A stretch of 21,161 nucleotides of DNA from JBEEMU01 sp043778315 (GTDB lineage: Bacteria > Bacteroidota > Bacteroidia > Chitinophagales > Saprospiraceae): assembly GCA_043778315.1 (NCBI GenBank), contig JAYWGJ010000286.1, forward strand, positions 1 to 21,161, given 5' to 3'. The translations under genes were made by a program, and so were the position numbers. A model generated the notes under the pieces. It made no database searches and had not been told where the DNA came from. It saw nothing but the letters and a program-made list of their open reading frames with translations. Below are positions 1-7,715 of this stretch, in pieces; within the stretch, counting starts at the first letter, position 1; each line of letters opens with the position of its first letter.

Positions 1-3
1 TAC

Positions 4-11
4 TATCTTTG
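4..11 (+). promoter_or_regulatory. Bacteroidota-type -7 promoter box
   Basis: TATCTTTG fits the Bacteroidota consensus TAnnTTTG. The matching -33 TTG would lie before the window start, so only half of the promoter can be seen. If it is used, transcription would start near base 18, and the first MITE-like element would lie in the 5' untranslated region of the peptidase gene that starts at 223. Confidence 0.35.
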
Positions 12-40
12 TCAAAAAAACAAAACTCAACTTTCAAATA

Positions 41-199
41 GGAATGAAGAGAAAATAAGATACTGAATATTATGACGCAGGATTTTGAGTTAAAACAAGG
101 CAGATTTGAGGCGCGATGCTGTGCATCGTAACGAAAATCTAACGCAGTTTTGGCTCGAAAGACAAGTCAGAATACAGTAACTTATTTTGGACGCTTTCC
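41..199 (+). mobile_element. MITE-like 159-bp palindromic element, copy 1
   Basis: This is the first of three copies of a non-coding element (the others are at 913-1071 and 19331-19490). Both ends begin GGAA and carry AAAATAAGRTACTG-like inverted repeats. The centre is a second, longer imperfect inverted repeat closing on CGATGC-TGT-GCATCG, so the whole unit can fold into one long hairpin. Copy 1 is flanked by ATA on both sides (38-40 and 200-202), a possible 3-bp target duplication. It contains no transposase, so if it is mobile it is non-autonomous. The copy at 913-1071 is its reverse complement with only about 6 mismatches in 159 bp. Confidence 0.8.
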
Positions 200-222
200 A
201 TAACATTCTAAACGATTAAAAA

Positions 223-912
223 ATGCAGGATTACTATGTTTATATGGCGATTGGTATGGTACTCGGCGTGGTCGGTATGTTGGTACAAGGTCGCTTAAAG
301 AGCAAATTTGAACAGTACGCACAAATCGGTATCAGCAACGGTTGGACGGGTAAAGAGGTCGCGGAGCGAATGTTGCGTTATTATAATATCAATGATGTGC
401 AGGTGCTTTCGGTGGACGGTTTCCTAAGCGACCACTACGACCCGACCAAAAAAACGGTCAATTTGAGTCCCGATATTTATAACGGCAAAAGCATTATGTC
501 GGCTGCGGTTGCGGCGCACGAATGCGGTCACGCGGTGCAGCACGCTACCGCTTACGCGATGCTCACGATGCGCTCGCAGCTCGTACCCGTAGTGAATATC
601 GCGGCTTCGTTTCAGCAGTACGTCTTGATAGGCGCGTTTATGTTGGCAAACACATTTCCGTCTCTTTTACTAGTAGCGATAGGTTTATTTTCTGCGACAA
701 CGGCGTTCGCGCTCGTCACTTTGCCCGTAGAATTTGACGCGTCGAACCGCGCCTTGGCATGGTTAGACCAAAGCCGCACGCTATCGGTAGAGGAACACGC
801 GGGCGCAAAAGATGCGCTTTGGTGGGCAGCGATGACGTATGTAGTTGCCGCGCTGTCGTCGGTAGCGCAATTGCTGTATTTGGTGTTGCGATATTCGCGG
901 TCCCGCGATTAA
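223..912 (+). CDS. yugP: YugP-type membrane zinc metallopeptidase
   Basis: A 229-residue membrane protein of the putative neutral zinc metallopeptidase family typified by Bacillus YugP. An N-terminal membrane helix (about residues 5-22) precedes a soluble part. That part carries the HEXXH zinc motif as HECGH at 99-103, the first two zinc ligands and the catalytic Glu. The segment LPVEFDAS near residue 170 is typical of the family and probably gives the third ligand. Hydrophobic helices follow at about 121-166 and 200-222. The physiological substrate of the family is not established. The C-terminus ends naturally (LVLRYSRSRD), so the gene looks intact. The stop codon TAA directly touches the second MITE-like copy. 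Together with copy 1 upstream, the gene is bracketed by inverted copies, which suggests it could be moved or flipped as a unit. No Shine-Dalgarno sequence is visible. Confidence 0.88.
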   Translation: MQDYYVYMAIGMVLGVVGMLVQGRLKSKFEQYAQIGISNGWTGKEVAERMLRYYNINDVQVLSVDGFLSDHYDPTKKTVNLSPDIYNGKSIMSAAVAAHECGHAVQHATAYAMLTMRSQLVPVVNIAASFQQYVLIGAFMLANTFPSLLLVAIGLFSATTAFALVTLPVEFDASNRALAWLDQSRTLSVEEHAGAKDALWWAAMTYVVAALSSVAQLLYLVLRYSRSRD

Positions 913-1071
913 GGAAAGCGTCCAAAATAAGTTACTGTATTCTGACTTGTATTTCGTGCCAAAACTGCGTTAGATTTTCGTTACGATGCACAGCATCGCG
1001 CCTCAAATCTGCCTTGTTTTGACTCAAAATTCTGCGTAATAATATTCAGTACCTTATTTTCTCTTCATTCC
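913..1071 (-). mobile_element. MITE-like 159-bp palindromic element, copy 2 (inverted)
   Basis: This is the reverse complement of the element at 41-199, with about 6 substitutions over 159 bp, including an identical right end. It begins at the base after the TAA stop of the yugP-like gene. The flanks are TAA (910-912) and CAA (1072-1074), so a 3-bp target duplication is at best imperfect here. It lies 27 bp before the next start codon. It could therefore act as a 3' stem-loop for the peptidase mRNA and as the leader of the nuclease-like pair. Confidence 0.8.
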
Positions 1072-1098
1072 CAATAATTTTCTTATTGTAAAAATAAA

Positions 1099-1725
1099 AT
1101 GGCAAAGCGCAATACCAAATCTTATTCCAAATTTAATTATGACGACCTAAAAGCATTGGGTTTGCGTACCGTTTTGGTCGATTTATTCGCAACCGAAATC
1201 ATAAAACCCGTTGCGGCAAGTAGCAGATTACAACAAGAATTAGAGGAAGGACAGGAGTTTTCGTTAGCAACAGAAAAAGCGAGGTCGGAATTTATCATCG
1301 CACCTGTACTTCGCGAATTGCACAGAAATAATAAAGACGTTTTTTCCATATATTCAGGTTTTCAATTTAATGTAGATATTGAAAAAGGACTACAAGGTTT
1401 TTGCGATTTTTTACTAGCAAAACCACCTTTAAATATCGTTCCCGACTCACCAATTATCGCCGTTGTGGAAGCCAAATTAAATGATGTAATTACGGCAGCC
1501 GTGCCGCAATGCGCCGCCGAGATGTACGCTACATGGCTTTGGAACGAAAAATATCAGCAACCAGCGCAAACCGTTTATGGTATTATAACAACAGGTAAAT
1601 CTTGGGTATTTTTGCGGCTCACCGACGGAATTACCATAGAAGTAGATACGAACGAGTATGCTATGGCGCGGATAGAAAATGTATTGGGCGTATTGCAGCA
1701 CATCATTAATCAGTTTAAAAAATAA
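1099..1725 (+). CDS. PD-(D/E)XK nuclease-like protein, tandem copy A
   Basis: A 208-residue protein with the layout of a PD-(D/E)XK nuclease core. There is an early Glu in the helix ARSEFIIAPVL (E64), then D103 in GFCDFLL, then E124-A-K126 in AVVEAKLND, followed by a helix with Gln (VPQCAAEM). These would be the metal- and phosphate-binding residues of the fold. The rest matches no specific restriction enzyme that I recognise. The next gene (1757-2389) is a diverged tandem duplicate with the same first ten residues and all core residues kept. No methyltransferase lies nearby, so this is not a plain restriction-modification locus. The fold is fairly sure; nuclease activity is inferred. Confidence 0.7.
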   Translation: MAKRNTKSYSKFNYDDLKALGLRTVLVDLFATEIIKPVAASSRLQQELEEGQEFSLATEKARSEFIIAPVLRELHRNNKDVFSIYSGFQFNVDIEKGLQGFCDFLLAKPPLNIVPDSPIIAVVEAKLNDVITAAVPQCAAEMYATWLWNEKYQQPAQTVYGIITTGKSWVFLRLTDGITIEVDTNEYAMARIENVLGVLQHIINQFKK

Positions 1726-1756
1726 GTTTAAATTATTTAAACAAAATAAAAATAAA

Positions 1757-2389
1757 ATGGCAAAGCGCAATACCAAATCATATTCCAAATTTAATTATGA
1801 TGACCTCGATGAATTAGGTATCGAAACCGTCGTAGTTGATTTGTTTGCGGGACAGCAAATTGCGCCCGTGGCGGCAAGTGAATGGTTGAAAGATAGCTTG
1901 CGCAAAGGAGCTAAATTTTCTTTGAATACAGAAAAAGCAAAATCGGAGTTTATTATTGCGCCGATTTTAAACGAGCTGCACGAAAATAATGAATCGGTTT
2001 TTGCGGTATATTCAGGGTTTAATTTCAATGTAGATGCTACACGCGGGCTGCAAGGTTTTTGCGATTTTTTGTTGGCAAAGCTGCCGCTTAATATTGTACC
2101 AAAATCGCCAATTATTGCCGTTGTAGAAGCAAAATTGAATGATGTAATCACGGCAGCCGTGCCGCAATGCGCTGCCGAGATGTTCGCCGCACGGCTTTGG
2201 AACGATAAGCGCGGTGAACCGTCGGAGACCATTTACGGCGTTATCACAACAGGAAATGTATGGCAGTTTTTGCGTTATAAACAAGGCAATATCGTAGAAA
2301 TTGATACGCAAATTTACAATCTAAAAGAGTTAGATACGCTGCTCGGCGTTTGGCAACACATCATTAATCAGTTTAAAAAATCAGTTTAA
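1757..2389 (+). CDS. PD-(D/E)XK nuclease-like protein, tandem copy B
   Basis: A 210-residue paralogue of the preceding gene, 31 bp downstream. I chose the ATG at 1757 rather than the longer in-frame opening at 1679. The sequence from about 1750 onward repeats that around the first gene's start (AAAATAAAATGGCAAAGCG), while the longer reading overlaps copy A. Core residues are retained: E in KSEFIIAPIL, D in GFCDFLL and EAK in VVEAKLND. The C-terminus reads FKKSV because a short stretch (CAGTTTAAAAAAT) is repeated at the end; copy A ends at the first occurrence. The N- and C-terminal parts differ most between the copies, which suggests that substrate or partner specificity has diverged. It is probably co-transcribed with copy A and possibly with the sugar nucleotidyltransferase 14 bp downstream. 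Confidence 0.68.
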   Translation: MAKRNTKSYSKFNYDDLDELGIETVVVDLFAGQQIAPVAASEWLKDSLRKGAKFSLNTEKAKSEFIIAPILNELHENNESVFAVYSGFNFNVDATRGLQGFCDFLLAKLPLNIVPKSPIIAVVEAKLNDVITAAVPQCAAEMFAARLWNDKRGEPSETIYGVITTGNVWQFLRYKQGNIVEIDTQIYNLKELDTLLGVWQHIINQFKKSV

Positions 2390-2403
2390 AAAATATTCAA
2401 AAT

Positions 2404-3411
2404 ATGAAAATTATAATTCCAATGGCGGGCAGAGGCTCGCGCCTGCGTCCACATACGCTGACCGTTCCGAAGCCACTAATCCCTGTTGCGGGCAAACCGA
2501 TTGTACAGCGATTGGTAGAAGATTTGGCAAAATCTTATGGCAGTGCGATTGAAGAAATCGCGTTTATTATAGGCGATTTTGGTGCGCAGGTCGAGAAAGA
2601 CTTAGTCGCTATCGCCGAAGGCTTAGGCGCGAAAGCAAGTATTTATTATCAGCACGAGCCGTTAGGCACGGCGCACGCGATACTTTGTGCGGCGAATAGT
2701 TTAGATGGCAATATTATTGTTGCTTTTGCAGATACGTTGTTTCGCGCCGAGTTCAAAATCGATACGGCGCAAGACGGCATTATTTGGGTGCAATCAGTAG
2801 AAGACCCGTCGGCTTACGGCGTAGTGAAAATCAACGACGCGGGTACAATTACCGATTTTATCGAAAAACCTGATACTTTAATCTCCGATTTGGCGATTGT
2901 CGGTATCTATTATTTTCGCGATGGCGCGTATTTGCGCAGCGAAATGCAGTATTTATTAGACCATAATATTAAAGAAAAAGGCGAGTTTCAACTCACGAAT
3001 GCCTTAGAAAATATGAAGCAAAAAGGCAGCGCGTTCAAAACAGGCAAAATAGACGAATGGCTCGATTGTGGCAATAAAGACGCGGTGGTTCACACCAATC
3101 AGCGCGTTTTAGAGTTTAATAAAGGCGACAAAAGTTTGATTTCGGCTTCCGCCAAAATCACGAACTCGACCATTCTCGAGCCGTGTTATATCGGCGCGAA
3201 CGCTGATATTTCGAACTCGGTAGTAGGACCGCACGTCTCGATTGGCGCAAGCACAAAAATCACTAACTCGGTGATTTCCAACTCTATTATTCAGAGCAAT
3301 AGCCAACTATCAGGCGTTGTTTTAGAAAACTCGATGATTGGCAATCATGTGGATTTGAGTACCAAAAAATCTGATGTGAACTTGGGCGACTACTCTCGCC
3401 AAATCATATAA
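2404..3411 (+). CDS. Sugar-phosphate nucleotidyltransferase with left-handed beta-helix tail
   Basis: A 335-residue NDP-sugar pyrophosphorylase. The N-terminus has the nucleotide-binding signature of the family, MAGRGSRLRPHTLTVPKPL, with the conserved Arg and Lys. A Rossmann-like catalytic domain covers about residues 1-235 (HEPLGTAHAI, FADTLF, VEDPSAYGVV, DFIEKP are typical). From about residue 245 there is a hexapeptide-type left-handed beta-helix (I-x-x-S/A-x-I pattern). This architecture transfers NMP onto sugar-1-phosphate, as in glucose-1-phosphate thymidylyl- or mannose-1-phosphate guanylyltransferases, and supplies activated sugars for envelope polysaccharides. Which sugar and which NTP cannot be told from sequence alone. 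It ends before a strong terminator at 3441-3494. Confidence 0.85.
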   Translation: MKIIIPMAGRGSRLRPHTLTVPKPLIPVAGKPIVQRLVEDLAKSYGSAIEEIAFIIGDFGAQVEKDLVAIAEGLGAKASIYYQHEPLGTAHAILCAANSLDGNIIVAFADTLFRAEFKIDTAQDGIIWVQSVEDPSAYGVVKINDAGTITDFIEKPDTLISDLAIVGIYYFRDGAYLRSEMQYLLDHNIKEKGEFQLTNALENMKQKGSAFKTGKIDEWLDCGNKDAVVHTNQRVLEFNKGDKSLISASAKITNSTILEPCYIGANADISNSVVGPHVSIGASTKITNSVISNSIIQSNSQLSGVVLENSMIGNHVDLSTKKSDVNLGDYSRQII

Positions 3412-3440
3412 ATAGAGCGGAATAGTAATGCAATTGTAAT

Positions 3441-3494
3441 GCGTTTAGGTTTAGCAAATTGTAAAGATTTATTAAACCTAAACGCTATTTTTTT
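3441..3494 (+). terminator. Rho-independent terminator after the nucleotidyltransferase gene
   Basis: A perfect 13-bp stem pairs GCGTTTAGGTTTA (3441-3453) with TAAACCTAAACGC (3473-3485), with a 19-nt loop. It is followed by TATTTTTTT. It separates the nuclease/nucleotidyltransferase unit from the CHAT gene. Confidence 0.85.
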
Positions 3495-3600
3495 GTAAAT
3501 TACAAAATTAAATTTCAGGCATAACAGCATTTTACTATGTATAGTCAGATTTATTGTAGATTTTTGTACTAAAATTCATACCAACCTAATACTTAAATCC

Positions 3601-6600
3601 ATGACAGCTACGCTACGCCGCACTATATTCGTTATAGCATTACAATTATCTGTCATTTTTTTCGCTAAGGCGCAATGCCTCGAGCCGATAGACTCCGTGT
3701 CTGCTTTGAAGCAAGCCGTGGAGTTTAGACGCGACAATAATTTTGCGGCGGCGGCTAAATCAGTACAAACGGCAAGCGGCGTATATAAAACTCAAAAATA
3801 CGAAAAGGGCGTAATACGATGCGGCATTTTTTGGGCAGAATGTATGATTAGACTGAAAAAAGATGCGTTGGCGGCGAGTAAATTCAAAGAGATGATTGTG
3901 GCTTGCGAAGCTAAACCCACCGCGTTTGCGCCTGAGCACACACTCTGCTACGCCCGATTAGCGCACCTTGCCATCGTCAATAGTCTATTGGATAACGCAG
4001 ACGTATATTGTAGCAAAGGAATGAAAATAGCGGCGTTGGTACAGCCACAAAATGCGTCCCTTTACAACGATTTGATGAGCCAATTTTATACCTTGGCGGG
4101 ACGAATATGGACGAGTAGAGGTAACGCAGGCAAAGCGATAGAGATGTACAAAGCCGCAGCCGTTTACTACCTTAAAGTAAAAAGTAGTAGTAAAAATAGC
4201 ATAACCCAGGCGATGTTGTATAATAATCTTGGCGCGGCTTATGAGACGAATAATGACCTGACGAATGCTGCCGAAAACTACGAACTTGCCTATGCTGTTT
4301 TTAATAAAAGTAACCCTCAATCCGTTAATTGTGCGATGGCTTTATTTAACCTTAGCTACGTTGCCGAACAGCAAGGTAATACGACCAAAGCCTTAGCTAA
4401 CTATACCGAAGCCTTAAAAATTAGGCTCAAAATACAAGGCGAAACCGTAGAAACAGGCGAAATTTACTTGGCAATGGCAGGTATTTATATGGGTATGATG
4501 GATAGTAAAATAGCGGAGACGTATGCCCAAAAAGCACTCGCTATCGCCGTGCAACAAGGCGAAACCGACCCTACTTATATGGCTTCGGCTTACGAAATGC
4601 TCTCGGCAGCCGCAAGTAAAACGCAGCAAAAAGAAGCCGCACTCGATTACGCGCTAAAAGCGGTAGCCCAAACCCGCCTCGCCAAAAACGATTATCAGCA
4701 CGGCAAAATGCTCGCCGCGCTCGCCGTGATATACCTAGACCAAGATAAGCCCAAAAGTGCTATCGCTACTTACGAACAGGCTATCAATGCTTTTCGCGCT
4801 GCGGGCAGCCCGACCTACGTTGCAGAAATGCAGCTTAAAGTAGCCGATTTGTACATCGACCATCAAAAATTGGAGGCTGCCAAAACCTATCTGCAAGTGG
4901 CTATACCTGCTATTTTGCGCATCAATAATGTCAATTTATTGCCCACCGCATACAGCGTACAGGCGCGACTTGCGGCTGCCGAAGGACGGCAAGCGGAGGC
5001 GGAAGGCTATTATATAAAAGCCATAAAAAGCTGTCTGCCAATGTCTTATAAGTTTAACGCGCTCACCGACTCCGTAGCAGCCAATCAGGTGATGAGTCCT
5101 ATTACTTATACGGAAGTGATGCAAAAATTGGCAGCGTTTTATACGCAACGCAACGAACCCGTAGCCGCGCTCCGCGCCTACAAAAGCGGACTAGAAAGTC
5201 TGCTGCATTTGCGCCGCAGCTTCCAAAGCGACGACTCCAAACTCGGCATCACGTTGCTCACCCGCAACCTCGTATCGCGCGCTATTCAGGTAGCGCAAAC
5301 CGCGATGCAAAACAACAAAAATACCAAATACACCGCTTTCATTTTTTACTTTATAGAAAGCTCCAAATCTTTAGAAATACTCGAGGCACAACAAAACGCT
5401 TGGGCGAAAGCAAAAGCAGGTATGTCTGCCGATATGCTCGCCTCGGAGGCGCAACTACACAGTCGCTTGGCGCAACTACGCAAAACGCTTAACGACGAAC
5501 AGGAGAAAGGCGATAAAGCTAATGTGAACGAAATCAATCGTTTACAAATACAAATTGCCGATTTTACACAGAAAATGGAAGAAGGATACGCCACTTTTTT
5601 GAAGCAGTTTCCGATGTTCCAAAACCTGCAAGCGCAACAAAATTTAGTGTCGCTCGCTGCCGTGCAAGCTGACCTCCGCCCCGACGAAATACTATTGCAT
5701 TATTTGATGACCGATACCGCAACTTATTTATTGTGCGTGCAACGTAACGAAGTACAGTTTTATAATTTAGGCTTCGGAAATGCCGATTTTGCCACTGCAA
5801 CAACCGACCTACAAGTAGCAATTACAAGTAGCAGCGCCGCTACTTTTTGCCCCGCGGCGCACCGATTATTCAAAATGACATTGGGCGTGATAGCGCAGAA
5901 AATAAACAATAAAACCTTGATTATTATCCCCGACGCGCACCTTTACAACGTGCCGTTCGAGGTGTTGCTCACGCAAAACGAAACTAAAAAAGATTTCGCC
6001 AATTTGCCGTATTTACTCACTAGAACTGCAATTACCTACCATTTTTCGGCAAGTTTATTCCATAAAGGTATGGAATACGCCGCTTCGGGCAAGGGTTGGC
6101 TCGGTGTTGCGCCGTCATTTACGACTGTAATGTACGCCGATAATCGCGCTAATAGTATTGGTAACAAAACCGATACGACTAAAAAAAGTAACACTACACA
6201 ACTCGGCGCGCTGCCGTTTGCCAAAAGAGAAGTCACTGATTTGGCAGAATCATTGCACGGCGAAATGCTTTTGGAGGACGCGGCAACAGAAACGGCGTTT
6301 AGAGCGAAAGCGGCACAATATCAAGTAGCGCATTTAGCTACTCACGCCATCAATGACGAGCAAGACCCTAATTTTTCGCGTATTGTGTTCGCAAAAGATG
6401 CCAAAAACGACGGCTTTTTGGAAAATTATGAATTGTATAGAGAACAGCCGATTGCGGAATTGGTGGTTTTGAGCGCGTGCGGCACGGGCGCAGGCAAAAA
6501 CGAGGTCGGCGAAGGCGCGATGAGTTTGGCGCGTGGCTTTATGTACGCAGGTACGCCGAACGTACTTTCTACTTTATGGGCGGTAGCGGACAAGCAACAA

Positions 6601-6879
6601 ATGCAACTCACTACTCTTTTTTACAACGAATTACAACGTGGCGCAAATAAGGCAACCGCGTTGCGGCAAGCGAAATTAAACTATCTAAAAACCGCTACTT
6701 CGGCAACTGTGTTGCCGCGATATTGGGCAGGAATGGTTTTGTTTGGCAATGATAAACCAATGATTATCAGTCCCGTATCTACGCATAACTATATTTATTG
6801 GGCTGTAAGTGGGATAGCAACGATGCTTTTGGGCGCGTTAATTTTTTGGTTGCGCAAAGCAAAAAAGAGAAATAAGTAG
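3601..6879 (+). CDS. Exported TPR-CHAT protein (caspase-like protease fold)
   Basis: A 1092-residue protein. A signal peptide is visible (MTATLRRT, then a hydrophobic run ending FFAKA-Q, about residues 1-24). About 500 residues of tetratricopeptide-type helical repeats follow (AAENYELAYAVF, ALANYTEALKI, AIATYEQAINAF). A charged coiled-coil-like stretch lies at about 590-660. The C-terminal CHAT domain has the caspase-type dyad: His915 in HLATHA and Cys960 in LSACGTG. The typical tail GEGAMSLARGFMYAGTPNV and YWAGMVLFG follow. A single membrane helix lies at about 1064-1083, followed by a basic tail. Export plus a C-terminal anchor would put the protease domain outside the cytoplasm, unlike the CHAT proteases of CRISPR or gasdermin systems. 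The substrate is unknown and no partner gene is adjacent. The catalytic residues look intact. Confidence 0.88.
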   Translation: MTATLRRTIFVIALQLSVIFFAKAQCLEPIDSVSALKQAVEFRRDNNFAAAAKSVQTASGVYKTQKYEKGVIRCGIFWAECMIRLKKDALAASKFKEMIVACEAKPTAFAPEHTLCYARLAHLAIVNSLLDNADVYCSKGMKIAALVQPQNASLYNDLMSQFYTLAGRIWTSRGNAGKAIEMYKAAAVYYLKVKSSSKNSITQAMLYNNLGAAYETNNDLTNAAENYELAYAVFNKSNPQSVNCAMALFNLSYVAEQQGNTTKALANYTEALKIRLKIQGETVETGEIYLAMAGIYMGMMDSKIAETYAQKALAIAVQQGETDPTYMASAYEMLSAAASKTQQKEAALDYALKAVAQTRLAKNDYQHGKMLAALAVIYLDQDKPKSAIATYEQAINAFRAAGSPTYVAEMQLKVADLYIDHQKLEAAKTYLQVAIPAILRINNVNLLPTAYSVQARLAAAEGRQAEAEGYYIKAIKSCLPMSYKFNALTDSVAANQVMSPITYTEVMQKLAAFYTQRNEPVAALRAYKSGLESLLHLRRSFQSDDSKLGITLLTRNLVSRAIQVAQTAMQNNKNTKYTAFIFYFIESSKSLEILEAQQNAWAKAKAGMSADMLASEAQLHSRLAQLRKTLNDEQEKGDKANVNEINRLQIQIADFTQKMEEGYATFLKQFPMFQNLQAQQNLVSLAAVQADLRPDEILLHYLMTDTATYLLCVQRNEVQFYNLGFGNADFATATTDLQVAITSSSAATFCPAAHRLFKMTLGVIAQKINNKTLIIIPDAHLYNVPFEVLLTQNETKKDFANLPYLLTRTAITYHFSASLFHKGMEYAASGKGWLGVAPSFTTVMYADNRANSIGNKTDTTKKSNTTQLGALPFAKREVTDLAESLHGEMLLEDAATETAFRAKAAQYQVAHLATHAINDEQDPNFSRIVFAKDAKNDGFLENYELYREQPIAELVVLSACGTGAGKNEVGEGAMSLARGFMYAGTPNVLSTLWAVADKQQMQLTTLFYNELQRGANKATALRQAKLNYLKTATSATVLPRYWAGMVLFGNDKPMIISPVSTHNYIYWAVSGIATMLLGALIFWLRKAKKRNK

Positions 6880-6909
6880 CTATTGTTTTATAAAAACGAT
6901 AGCGTCTTT
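6879..6909. terminator. Hairpin terminator between convergent genes
   Basis: GCTATTGTTTT (6879-6889) pairs with AAAACGATAGC (6893-6903), an 11-bp stem with one G-U pair and a 3-nt loop. It is followed on the plus strand by GTCTTTTTG. The hairpin starts at the last base of the CHAT stop codon and contains the stop codon of the converging HemC-like gene. Confidence 0.7.
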
Positions 6910-7664
6910 TTGACGACAGCTTCGGCTAATGCGCTGCGTCCTGTATGCGCGAGGCGCGCCGTCTGCAAGCCTGCATCGGTCGCGAGCGCAAAATTAACAT
7001 GAAAATTATGGTCGGCATCAGCACGACAGTACGCGCCAAAAATTTCGTTATATTCGTTATAACCCAAAAGCTGCAAGGCGCGACGCTCTACGTTGCTGCA
7101 CGCGGCGGTCGGCGCGTGATGCAAGCCGCGAAGCTCCAATTGTAATAATATATCTTCACTTTTACACACCAAAACCGCTACGCCTTGTCCTGCTTCTGGT
7201 GGTGCTTCGGCAGTGTTTAGTGTTCTGATTACAAAATCGGCTGCATCAAAGCGCGGCGTATCGAATATATTACCTAAAAAAGCATCATATTCTGTATTTT
7301 CATCATAAATTAGGCTATAATTAGAGCTATAATCCAATATATGTGCCGCAGCGAGCGCATTTTCTACCTTTACAACGGCATTAAGCGGCAAGCCGAGCAT
7401 ATTTTCAGCAATATATTTTGTTTTTTGTATAAACAAATGATACTCGGGCGCAAAACGCGGCAGCGCGGCAGCAATAGTGTAGTTTTTGGGATAGGTAGAT
7501 AGTTCCGTAGAAAGCTGCGATAACGGCACGAGCCATACGTCCGCCTCATGCAACGGATTCTGCGTACACGGAGCGTATTCAATTTGGTAGCCATTAGCCC
7601 AAAAATAGGCTTCTGTTAGGCTGTTCAGAGCTGCGCTATGCGCGGAAAGGCGTAGTGTTTTCAT
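6888..7664 (-). CDS. Degenerate HemC-like (hydroxymethylbilane synthase family) protein
   Basis: A 258-residue protein recognisable as porphobilinogen deaminase-like. Its second half reads EAPPEAGQGVAVLVCKSED, the family's lPApGQGaLaie motif, then LHHAPTAACSNVERRAL, the T-x-x-V-x-x-ER element. True HemC enzymes are about 300-320 residues and start with R-I-G-T-R-x-S-x-L-A; here the start is LRLSAHSAALNSL. The D-x-A-V-H-S-x-K-D-x-P motif is reduced to DVWLVPLSQL. No GTSSLRR or RGN-type segment is seen. The GGC cofactor cysteine site is replaced (LLGYNEYNEIFGAYC). Either this is a highly diverged HemC or a paralogue that has lost tetrapyrrole synthesis. It lies last in a minus-strand run after the BatD-like gene (51 bp gap). 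Confidence 0.6.
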   Translation of the reverse strand: MKTLRLSAHSAALNSLTEAYFWANGYQIEYAPCTQNPLHEADVWLVPLSQLSTELSTYPKNYTIAAALPRFAPEYHLFIQKTKYIAENMLGLPLNAVVKVENALAAAHILDYSSNYSLIYDENTEYDAFLGNIFDTPRFDAADFVIRTLNTAEAPPEAGQGVAVLVCKSEDILLQLELRGLHHAPTAACSNVERRALQLLGYNEYNEIFGAYCRADADHNFHVNFALATDAGLQTARLAHTGRSALAEAVVKKTLSFL

Positions 7665-7715
7665 TATAAAAATCAGTTGTTTGAGAGTGAATAGGATTTA
7701 GATTTTACACGTTCC

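Noticed and set aside
41..1071. Integron attC sites around yugP
   Set aside because: The elements are inverted, not direct, lack the RYYYAAC/GTTRRRY boxes, and no integrase is in the window.
41..1071. Classical composite transposon
   Set aside because: No transposase gene lies in or beside the elements, and no clear target duplication surrounds the whole unit.
1679..1756. Longer N-terminus of PD-(D/E)XK copy B
   Set aside because: It overlaps the end of copy A, and the duplicated start context points to the ATG at 1757.
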